From Candidatus Methylarchaceae archaeon HK01M (GTDB lineage Archaea; Thermoproteota; Nitrososphaeria; Nitrososphaerales; JACAEJ01), in assembly GCA_024256245.1 (NCBI GenBank), contig JAKLZD010000160.1, positions 1-12,144 on the forward strand: 12,144 nt of DNA, read 5' to 3'. Of this stretch, positions 6,758 through 12,144 are shown piece by piece (within the stretch, counting starts at the first letter, position 1; each line of letters opens with the position of its first letter). A program made the position numbers and the translations under genes. The notes below the pieces were generated by a model that ran no database searches, was not told where the DNA came from, and saw nothing but the letters and a program-made list of their open reading frames with translations.

Positions 6758-8021
6758 ACTTCTGATCCTCACTCATCTTGGATATCGAATGGGCAACACG
6801 GCTGGGCAGCCCCCAGAGCTCTATGAAACCTCGAGCAAGTGACTGATCGAATTTGGATGATATCCCATAAGTCGCAAGGTTAAGATCGTACAAAGAATAT
6901 CTTGAAGATCTGCCTACCACTCTAAAATTGCCTTTATATAGTTTCATCTTCACCTTGCCTTTCACTCTCTCTTGGGTCACATCGATGAAAGCGTCAAGGC
7001 CGTCTCTCAGAGGATCGAGCCATAAACCTGAATAGACAAGCCATGCCCACTGAGAGTCTACGATCTCCTTGAAGAATAGCTCATGGCGAGTCAATACAAG
7101 CTTCTCGATATCTTTGTGAGCTTCGATAATGCATAAAGCTGCAGGGCACTCATAAACTTCATGAGACTTTATCCCAACCAGTCTATCTTCGACATGATCG
7201 ATTATACCTATGCTATGTATCCCCGCAACTTGGTTGACGTAAGATATGAGATCAACAGGATCTTTCTCCTCACCATCCACAGATACGGGTACTCCCTTCT
7301 CAAACTCTATATCGATGTATTTTGCTTCTTCTGATGCTTCGTCTACAGGCTTTACCCACTCAAATGCTTCTAAAGGTGGCTCTGTCTCAATATCTTCTAT
7401 AGCGCCCCCTTCGATAGACCGCCCCCACAAGTTCTGGTCTATGCTGAAGGTCGCTTTTTTAGGTTCGATCTTTATACCATGTTTCTTTGCATACTCGATC
7501 TCTTGAACACGGCTGAGGTTCCACTCACGGACTGGTGCTATTATCTTAAGTTCTGGATTCAACGATCTTATAGTTACTTCGAATCTGACTTGATCGTTCC
7601 CCTTTCCTGTGCAACCATGGGCTACAGCAGAAGCTCCTTCCTTCTCAGCTACTTCCACGAGCTTAGATGCTATAAGAGGTCTAGAAAGGGCAGTACTCAA
7701 TGGGTACTTGGATTGGTATAGTGCGTTAGCCTTGATCGACGGGAATACATAATCTCTTACGAACTCTTCCTTTGCATCTATAAAATAATGTTTGATCGCC
7801 CCTGTTTCTTCAGCTCTTCTCTCAATTTCCTTAAAATCGTCTTTCTGACCAACATCGACTGTAACGGTGATTATATCGGATGTAAACTTCTCTTGGAGCC
7901 ACTTTACCGCCACCGATGTATCGAGTCCACCTGAATATGCCAGAACGATCTTCTCAGTCAAATCTACCATCCCCGCAATTTTTATATTTATATCATTACT
8001 CAGGTTCGTCTCTTGCTCCAT
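6756..8021 (-). CDS. argG: Argininosuccinate synthase
   Basis: Condenses citrulline and aspartate with ATP to argininosuccinate in the cytosol. AYSGGLDTS at 28-36 is the N-type ATP-pyrophosphatase loop. HGCTGKGNDQVRFE at 135-148 is the second signature of the family, with citrulline/aspartate contacts. The frame starts at ATG 8019-8021 (421 residues). A second ATG at 7968-7970 gives 404 residues and an N-terminus (MVDLTEKIVLAYSGG) closer to the family norm, so the first 17 residues may be untranslated or a lineage extension. Neither ATG has a well-placed ribosome binding site: GGAGGA is 17 nt before the first. A TATA-like box at 8051-8063 would give a leader of about 10 nt to the first ATG. 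It is the first gene of the operon, whose later genes make the ornithine that is carbamoylated before this step. Confidence 0.95.
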   Translation of the reverse strand: MEQETNLSNDINIKIAGMVDLTEKIVLAYSGGLDTSVAVKWLQEKFTSDIITVTVDVGQKDDFKEIERRAEETGAIKHYFIDAKEEFVRDYVFPSIKANALYQSKYPLSTALSRPLIASKLVEVAEKEGASAVAHGCTGKGNDQVRFEVTIRSLNPELKIIAPVREWNLSRVQEIEYAKKHGIKIEPKKATFSIDQNLWGRSIEGGAIEDIETEPPLEAFEWVKPVDEASEEAKYIDIEFEKGVPVSVDGEEKDPVDLISYVNQVAGIHSIGIIDHVEDRLVGIKSHEVYECPAALCIIEAHKDIEKLVLTRHELFFKEIVDSQWAWLVYSGLWLDPLRDGLDAFIDVTQERVKGKVKMKLYKGNFRVVGRSSRYSLYDLNLATYGISSKFDQSLARGFIELWGLPSRVAHSISKMSEDQK

Positions 8022-8050
8022 AGATGTATGGAACGATTCCTCCCGAAATA

Positions 8051-8063
8051 CTTTTATATTTTT
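8051..8063. promoter_or_regulatory. Shared TATA-like element for divergent argG and ACT-protein genes
   Basis: CTTTTATATTTTT reads TTTTATAT on the plus strand and AAATATAAAAG on the minus strand, so it can act as a TATA box either way. A start site about 26 nt from its centre falls near 8030 for argG (about 10 nt before ATG 8021) and near 8082 for the plus-strand gene (about 10 nt before ATG 8093). It is the only strong TATA candidate in the 71-bp gap. Whether one element serves both directions is inference. Confidence 0.6.
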
Positions 8064-8079
8064 TGGTCTAATTTGACCA
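8064..8079. promoter_or_regulatory. Palindromic putative operator TGGTC-N6-GACCA
   Basis: TGGTCTAATTTGACCA is a 16-bp inverted repeat: the 5-bp arms are perfect and the central AATT is also symmetric, with only the two flanking T positions unpaired. It abuts the TATA element on the side where TFB would contact DNA for argG, and lies between the TATA box and the start site for the plus-strand gene. A bound dimeric protein could therefore block both promoters. The regulator has not been identified; the divergent ACT-domain protein is the obvious candidate. Confidence 0.6.
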
Positions 8080-8105
8080 TTATTAGATTAATATGACCAA
8101 TATTA
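8074..8105 (+). repeat. 20-bp-spaced direct repeat TGACCAwTATTA
   Basis: TGACCATTATTA at 8074-8085 and TGACCAATATTA at 8094-8105 agree at 11 of 12 positions and begin exactly 20 bp apart, about two helical turns. The first copy includes the right arm of the palindrome; the second covers the ATG of the ACT-domain gene. The arrangement looks like a set of protein half-sites on one face of the DNA, suited to autoregulation. Confidence 0.5.
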
Positions 8106-8833
8106 ATAAAAAAATAAGAATGAAGAATAACATTATGCCCGTAGTTAAAACAAGCGTTCTATCAAGATCGGAGTCTGTATCTAAGGCTGTCAAAACGATC
8201 ATAGAAAACGATATCGCTCTTCAAGATGCCATTAGAAGAGAATATGGGAACCTCAGCGCAATAGCAAGGATGATAAAGCCCAAAGTCGAAGAGAACTTGC
8301 AGAGAAAAGTCAACCTCCAGAGTGTAATCACAGCTGTTAAGAGGACAAGGAGATCGTATTGTCGTTTCTTTGAAGATGTGAGAATAGTAATCGCCAATAG
8401 TGTTATAAACGTCAGGACAGATGTAGCCAAGCTCTCGATAGAGAAAACGAGAAGAAGCCTTTTAACTACAAGAAAGCTATTGGCAGACTATCAGGAAGAA
8501 TTTCTTCAAGTATCAGAGAGTATATCAGCTATAACGCTCATCTTCGACCAAAAATTATTCCATGAAATTTACTCATTATTCAAGAAGGAAGATATACTTG
8601 ATGAGAAGACGAACCTTGCAGCAATAATCATGCGTAGCCCTTTAGAGATCACAGAAACTCCGGGTTGCATAGCCACTTTTTACAACCAGATCTTCCGAAG
8701 GCGGATAAACATCTACGATACAACGAGTTGTTTCACCGATACAATCATGATAGTGAAGATGGAAGATGTTGGTTCCGCCTTTTCAGTTTTGACTGATCTA
8801 ATATCTGAAGCTCGTCTATCACAACAGAAGTAA
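8093..8833 (+). CDS. ACT-domain protein, predicted amino-acid-responsive regulator
   Basis: A 246-residue protein in three parts. Residues about 38-90 are basic and helical (GNLSAIARMIKPKVEENLQ, then TAVKRTRRSY), consistent with a winged-helix-like DNA-binding region; this is my reading of pattern, not a clear family match. Residues about 100-170 look like a diverged ACT-type alpha/beta unit. Residues about 174-240 are a good ACT domain like those of aspartokinases, with SPLEITETPGCIATFYNQIF and NIYDTTSCFTDTIMIV. ACT domains usually bind amino acids. No catalytic domain is present, so regulation is more likely than catalysis. The divergent position against argG, with a palindrome between them, suggests control of arginine synthesis. 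ATG 8093-8095 is used; ATGs at codons 10 and 15 are alternatives, and none has a clear ribosome binding site, consistent with a short leader. It is followed after 1 nt by the DUF371 gene. Confidence 0.7.
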   Translation: MTNINKKIRMKNNIMPVVKTSVLSRSESVSKAVKTIIENDIALQDAIRREYGNLSAIARMIKPKVEENLQRKVNLQSVITAVKRTRRSYCRFFEDVRIVIANSVINVRTDVAKLSIEKTRRSLLTTRKLLADYQEEFLQVSESISAITLIFDQKLFHEIYSLFKKEDILDEKTNLAAIIMRSPLEITETPGCIATFYNQIFRRRINIYDTTSCFTDTIMIVKMEDVGSAFSVLTDLISEARLSQQK

Positions 8834-8834
8834 G

Positions 8835-9332
8835 ATGAAAGATATGATCTTTATGAACAGTCTTGATAGTAAGATAAAGGGGATAGAAGTTATAGAATTT
8901 TTTGGCCATTCATCGATCAGAGCCACACATAAAACCACCTTTGAGATCACAAAAGAGGAAGAACTCTCTCTAAGAGGGGACTGCATAATAGGTGTTAAGG
9001 CGAATAAATCCTGTATAGATATACACGATGAAATAAAGAGACGTATGATAAAAGATGTTCCTATAAAGATCACCATCTACATAGGCAAGTATACCTTTGA
9101 AGTTAATGCCCAAGGCCATCCATCACTAACGCTGACCGATGGGAGAGATATAGTGGTTAGGAGAAGTAGTTATATCTGCCCAAGGACTCTGGCCATAAGA
9201 TCTGATAAGGCAGCTATCGACTTCCCCAGATATATGATCTCGATCTTACGTAAAAAGGATACTAAAGGAAAGATGTTGATCTCAGTTTTAGATGATGGTT
9301 CAAAACCTAAAACCATCCTCTCCGATCAATGA
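8835..9332 (+). CDS. DUF371 family protein (conserved archaeal, function unknown)
   Basis: A 165-residue protein matching the archaeal DUF371 family (COG2090): GHSSIRATHKTTFEITKEEE at 24-43, then RGDCIIGVKANKSC at 47-60, GHPSLTLTDGRDIVVRRSSY around 94-113 and RTLAIRSDKAAIDF at 117-130. The conserved Cys, Asp and His residues could form a binding or catalytic site, but I know of no established function. No membrane segment or signal peptide. ATG 8835-8837 lies 1 nt after the stop of the ACT-domain gene, so the two are probably co-transcribed; ATGs at codons 4 and 7 are alternatives, and DUF371 homology begins only near residue 18. The last 33 bp overlap the 3' end of pcm on the other strand. 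Confidence 0.88.
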   Translation: MKDMIFMNSLDSKIKGIEVIEFFGHSSIRATHKTTFEITKEEELSLRGDCIIGVKANKSCIDIHDEIKRRMIKDVPIKITIYIGKYTFEVNAQGHPSLTLTDGRDIVVRRSSYICPRTLAIRSDKAAIDFPRYMISILRKKDTKGKMLISVLDDGSKPKTILSDQ

Positions 9333-10001
9333 AACGAAAATACAACCACAAATCTCCTCGATCTTCATCTTCCCTCCCTCAAGCTTTATTGATTTGACAA
9401 GGGTCTGCATGAAAGTATTGCCCACAGGTGCGAGGATTATCCCATCTATCTTCAATTGAGCCTTTAGGTAATAAGGTATTTGAGGTGCAGCGGCAGTCAC
9501 CATGATCCTATCATATAGCATCTTCTTACTCCTCTCAGGATAGCCCAAAGTACCATCTCCTAGTACTACATCTATCCTGTCAGAATAACCAGTCCTATCA
9601 AAGTTGTCCTTTGAGAACTTTATCAATTCGGGAACTCTCTCTATAGTAATTACATGACCCTGATTTATGGAGTCTTTTCCGGTCGGTCGGACGATTTCGG
9701 CCATAAGAGCTGCATTATAGCCACTTCCCGTTCCTATCTCCAAGATTCTTAGCCCCGATTTAAGATCGAACTCTTCCAGCATGATAGCTACCATATGAGG
9801 TGCTGAGATCGTCTGTCCAGTTATACCTAAAGGTAAAGGGGTGTCTTCATAAGCTAGACTCTTTATATCAGGCCAGACGAACTCTTCACGAGGAACGGTA
9901 AGAAACGCCTTTTCAACCTTTTTCGACTTGATTACCCCCTCCCTCATAAGCCTCTCGACCATTCTCCTTCTTAAAAGCGAATAGTCTCTTTCTCCATTCA
10001 A
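9300..10001 (-). CDS. pcm: Protein-L-isoaspartate O-methyltransferase
   Basis: SAM-dependent methyltransferase that methylates L-isoaspartyl residues in damaged proteins to start their repair. Numbered from the chosen start, GQTISAPHM at 62-70 is the substrate/catalytic region specific to PCMT, and EIGTGSGYNA at 88-97 is the SAM-binding motif I. VITIER follows in motif II, preceded by a slightly longer loop (GKDSINQGH) than in many homologues. The frame is open to GTG 10008-10010, but that GTG lies within the ribosome binding site GAGGTG (10008-10013). TTG 9999-10001, 6 nt later and overlapping the fen1 stop as TTGA, is the better start and gives 233 residues, a normal length. It is downstream of fen1 and convergent with DUF371, overlapping it by 33 bp. 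Confidence 0.93.
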   Translation of the reverse strand: MNGERDYSLLRRRMVERLMREGVIKSKKVEKAFLTVPREEFVWPDIKSLAYEDTPLPLGITGQTISAPHMVAIMLEEFDLKSGLRILEIGTGSGYNAALMAEIVRPTGKDSINQGHVITIERVPELIKFSKDNFDRTGYSDRIDVVLGDGTLGYPERSKKMLYDRIMVTAAAPQIPYYLKAQLKIDGIILAPVGNTFMQTLVKSIKLEGGKMKIEEICGCIFVSLIGEDGFRF

Positions 10002-11023
10002 GAGAACCACCTCTCTAGAGTTTCAGACCTTTTACTCTCGATAACTTCCAGCCTATCCATAGCCGACCTTACCCTTGCTTCAGAAAAATCTCTTTCATGG
10101 CATAAAAAGTCGACTATCGCCTCATCATCTGGCTTCCCCCACCTTAACTCGAAAGAATCCGTAACCTCCGGCTTTAGGAAGATCCCCCTGATCGTCTGAT
10201 AGTCGATGCTCGCCAATTCTTTCTGTATATCAGGAATACTCTCTAATTTAATATAATTCTTGATCAACTTTAAAGCCTTTGTTGGACCTATCCCCTTGAA
10301 ACCATCAGGGTTAAAGTCTGTCCCTATGAGGATGCCTATATCGATGAGTTGCTCTCTTGTTATATCAAGGTCTTTTAGTATCTGATCAAGTTCTACCAGT
10401 TCAGGTTCAATAGTTATGTGCACATTCTTTCCAGGGAGTTTTCTCTTTCCAGATATAGTCAAGTTTCTTACAAGCCTCGTTGCTCCGAAAAGCAGAGAAT
10501 CATGGTCTTGAGATACCGCAGCCCAGACTTTTCCATTCGCTGTCATATGAGATACCTGGGCTTCACCCTCCGATGGAGCCTGCACCCAAGGTATACCCAT
10601 CAGGCTTAGCAACTTCTTTGTATCTTCAACCATCATGCTCTTCAGTTGAGATGTACTCTGGGCATACTTCCTTGCATCTTCAATCCTTCCAGCTTTCAAA
10701 GCCACCTCATATTTTACGGTCGCCTCTCTTTTGACCTCCTTTCTTCTCTTTATCTCTTCCTCCTTCAACTCTGGTGGTTTCCCATCTAAGACGTAAACCA
10801 GCTTTATCCCTTTCTCCAAGAAATTTATGTTGCGGTAGAATAAGCCACTCAGATGGCTTGTTATTCTTCCCTGTCTATCCATCAAAGGTTCTCCCCACCT
10901 GCCCCTTATGACAGATAAGAACTGGTAGAGCGCATTGTAGGCATCTATTGCGAGCGTTCTGTCAGATAGATCTCCCAAAGATAACTTTTCTTTCTTTATG
11001 ATATCTTTTAGATCGACACCCAA
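9998..11023 (-). CDS. fen: Flap endonuclease 1
   Basis: Structure-specific 5' nuclease that removes 5' flaps and RNA primers during lagging-strand synthesis and repair. The 341-residue protein keeps the full metal-binding set at the usual archaeal FEN-1 numbers: D27 (AIDAYN), D80 (VLDGKPP), E152 and E154 (SEGEAQ), D173 and D175 (SQDHDS) and D236 (GTDFNPDG), with the helix-hairpin-helix-like GFKGIGPTKAL after it. The C-terminus SETLERWFS resembles a PCNA-binding box but has Ser where the consensus has Gln. The start is TTG 11021-11023 giving MGVDL; the N-terminal glycine after Met is expected for FEN-1, which supports it. A TATA-like box at 11051-11058 predicts an almost leaderless transcript. 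It is the first gene of a pair with pcm. Confidence 0.96.
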   Translation of the reverse strand: MGVDLKDIIKKEKLSLGDLSDRTLAIDAYNALYQFLSVIRGRWGEPLMDRQGRITSHLSGLFYRNINFLEKGIKLVYVLDGKPPELKEEEIKRRKEVKREATVKYEVALKAGRIEDARKYAQSTSQLKSMMVEDTKKLLSLMGIPWVQAPSEGEAQVSHMTANGKVWAAVSQDHDSLLFGATRLVRNLTISGKRKLPGKNVHITIEPELVELDQILKDLDITREQLIDIGILIGTDFNPDGFKGIGPTKALKLIKNYIKLESIPDIQKELASIDYQTIRGIFLKPEVTDSFELRWGKPDDEAIVDFLCHERDFSEARVRSAMDRLEVIESKRSETLERWFS

Positions 11024-11050
11024 TTCTCAAGATAAAGATACGCCAGACGA

Positions 11051-11058
11051 TTATATAT
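11051..11058 (-). promoter_or_regulatory. TATA-like box of fen1
   Basis: The minus strand reads ATATATAA here. A start site about 26 nt downstream of its centre falls near 11029, only about 6 nt before the TTG start codon, so the transcript would be nearly leaderless. This fits the lack of a good ribosome binding site before the TTG. Confidence 0.5.
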
Positions 11059-11132
11059 GGCTTGATATTTTCAGTTAATCTAAAGAATTAGACAAAGGGA
11101 TCGATCAGACTATAGTAAAAGCTATAGATTGA

Positions 11133-11144
11133 TTTTTTAAAATA
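11133..11144 (+). promoter_or_regulatory. TATA-like box of the geranylgeranyl-reductase-like gene
   Basis: TTTTTTAAAATA has its centre about 25 nt before TTG 11163-11165, which predicts transcription starting at or next to the start codon. A partial GGTG lies only 2 nt before the TTG, too close for ordinary use, which also favours a leaderless message. Confidence 0.5.
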
Positions 11145-11162
11145 TGACAGAATGAAGGTGCT

Positions 11163-12144
11163 TTGGAAGTAGTTGATGTTATCGTAGCTGGAGGTGGTAT
11201 ATGCGGTCTGGTTGCTGCAAGGGAGATCGCCGCTTCAGGTCTAAGAGTTACTGTCCTAGAAGAAGACCTTGAAATAGGAATCCCTGAGAAGTGTGGAGGT
11301 CTTATCAGCTTAAAAGCTCTAACATCCCTGGGCTTATTCCCAAGCAGAAAGATCGTTAAAAATGAGATCAAAGGGGCGGTTATCTACTCTCCCCTTGGTT
11401 CAAAGCTTGAGGTTAAAGCTACAAAGCAGAGGGTCATCGTACTAGATAGGAGAGAGTTTGATAGAGAGCTTGCACGCATTGCAAAGAGATCCGGCGCTCT
11501 CATCGAGGTGGGACAGAGGGTATCGAGTATCAAAGCCGAAGATGAATTAGTGAAAGTTGAGACTGAAAGATATGCGAGATCCGCTAAGATCTTTGTCGAT
11601 GCAAGAGGAATATCATCTCTTAAGCATGGTCGCCAATCTGGCTTTTTACAAGCCGCCCAGTACGATGTATACGGGTCTTGGTTCGAGAAAGATAGAGTTG
11701 AACTGTATCTAGATAATAGAGTTGCTCCCGGATTTTTCACATGGGTAATCCCGCTGGATGATGATATTGCTCGATTGGGAGTTGCGGGCAAGGGGATGAA
11801 CCCCAAAAAATTTCTTGATGGTTTCGTAAAAGATCATAAAGCAACGGCGATCAAAAAGATAGTATCCCCCATTTATGTAGGCGGTGCATCAGAGAATTTC
11901 ATTCATGGCAATATAGTGGTTGTGGGAGATGCCGCAGGTCAGACGAAGCCAACTACTGGTGGTGGCATATTCACTGGTGGTGTGGGTGGATTGTTAGCTG
12001 GAAGAGCAGTATTAAATAGCTTGCTTCTCAACGATCCATCAGCCCTAAGAGAGTATGAAGTTCAGTGGAGGAAAATCTTTGGAAAAGAGTTCATGGTGAT
12101 GTCTCAAGCAAGAAAAATCTATGAAAAACTTGAAAATGAGGGGA
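11163..12144 (+). CDS. Geranylgeranyl reductase family FAD protein, N-terminal part (cut by window edge)
   Basis: The plus-strand frame from TTG 11163-11165 is open for 327 codons to the window edge. It begins LEVVDVIVAGGGICGLVAAR, with a GxGxxG FAD-binding fold at residues 10-15. It continues with EKCGG at 42-46, FTWVIP at 192-197 (the family's substrate-cavity motif, usually YxWxFP) and VVGDAAGQTKPTTGGG at 253-268, the second FAD signature. This is the layout of digeranylgeranylglycerophospholipid reductases, which saturate archaeal membrane lipid chains. Related flavoproteins with other isoprenoid substrates exist, so the exact substrate is unsure. No in-frame ATG precedes the domain and an in-frame stop lies at 11145-11147, so TTG is the start. 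It is divergent from fen1. The C-terminus is outside the window. Confidence 0.9.
   Translation, partial: MEVVDVIVAGGGICGLVAAREIAASGLRVTVLEEDLEIGIPEKCGGLISLKALTSLGLFPSRKIVKNEIKGAVIYSPLGSKLEVKATKQRVIVLDRREFDRELARIAKRSGALIEVGQRVSSIKAEDELVKVETERYARSAKIFVDARGISSLKHGRQSGFLQAAQYDVYGSWFEKDRVELYLDNRVAPGFFTWVIPLDDDIARLGVAGKGMNPKKFLDGFVKDHKATAIKKIVSPIYVGGASENFIHGNIVVVGDAAGQTKPTTGGGIFTGGVGGLLAGRAVLNSLLLNDPSALREYEVQWRKIFGKEFMVMSQARKIYEKLENEG

Noticed and set aside
7840..7855. Further TGACCA copy inside argG as an extra operator site
   Set aside because: A single six-base match without a palindrome or second spaced copy is expected by chance in 12 kb, and it lies deep in coding sequence.
8819..9076. 85-residue hydrophobic open frame on the minus strand
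   Set aside because: Antisense to DUF371, which has strong family motifs; the apparent hydrophobicity comes from reading an AT-rich coding region backwards.
11105..11371. 88-residue open frame on the minus strand
   Set aside because: Antisense to the start of the reductase gene and its promoter; no recognisable domain or ribosome binding site.
11384..11806. 140-residue open frame on the minus strand
   Set aside because: It lies opposite the geranylgeranyl-reductase-like gene, whose plus-strand frame carries clear FAD motifs; the minus frame shows no domain and low-complexity Ser-rich sequence.

Overview
The window looks like chromosomal DNA of an archaeon. It encodes a flap endonuclease with the archaeal/eukaryotic FEN-1 residue set, a geranylgeranyl-reductase-family flavoprotein of the kind used for archaeal lipids, a DUF371 protein, and an amino-acid pathway built on the carrier protein LysW. 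First genes of transcription units have TATA-like boxes about 25-37 nt upstream, and internal genes have GGTG/GAGGTG-type ribosome binding sites. Gene order and protein style suggest a TACK-lineage archaeon (Thaumarchaeota/Nitrososphaeria-like or a relative). That placement is an inference and not certain.

Layout. Positions 1-247 (-) hold the N-terminal part of a flavodoxin, followed by about 220 bp without a gene. Positions 469-8021 (-) are one tightly packed operon read right to left: argG, argH, lysW, lysX, lysY, lysZ, lysJ, then an uncharacterised membrane protein. Neighbouring genes overlap by 4 bp or lie 0-10 nt apart. Together they would load glutamate onto the C-terminal glutamate of LysW (LysX), phosphorylate it (LysZ), reduce it (LysY), transaminate it to LysW-ornithine (LysJ) and convert citrulline to arginine (ArgG, ArgH). 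The releasing hydrolase (LysK) and ornithine carbamoyltransferase (ArgF) are not in the window. A lysine role through aminoadipate remains possible for the shared steps.

Divergent from argG, at 8093-9332 (+), are an ACT-domain protein with a probable DNA-binding N-terminus and a DUF371 protein. The 71-bp gap between argG and the ACT gene holds a two-way TATA element, a near-perfect 16-bp palindrome and a 20-bp-spaced direct repeat. This is the best candidate for an undescribed regulatory system: a local amino-acid-sensing repressor controlling both the arginine operon and itself. DUF371 runs convergently into a second minus-strand pair, fen1-pcm (9300-11023), overlapping pcm by 33 bp. Finally, 11163 to the window end (+) is the N-terminal 327 residues of a geranylgeranyl-reductase-like FAD protein that starts with TTG.

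The main anomaly is lysJ. Its homology extends about 43 residues upstream of the first in-frame ATG, but no in-frame ATG, GTG or TTG opens it. An ATG with a well-spaced GGTGAT site and an ATGA overlap with lysZ sits there one base out of frame, next to an A4 tract. This points to a one-base deletion (sequencing or real), a frameshift, or a rare start codon. No tRNA, rRNA, CRISPR or insertion sequence was seen.
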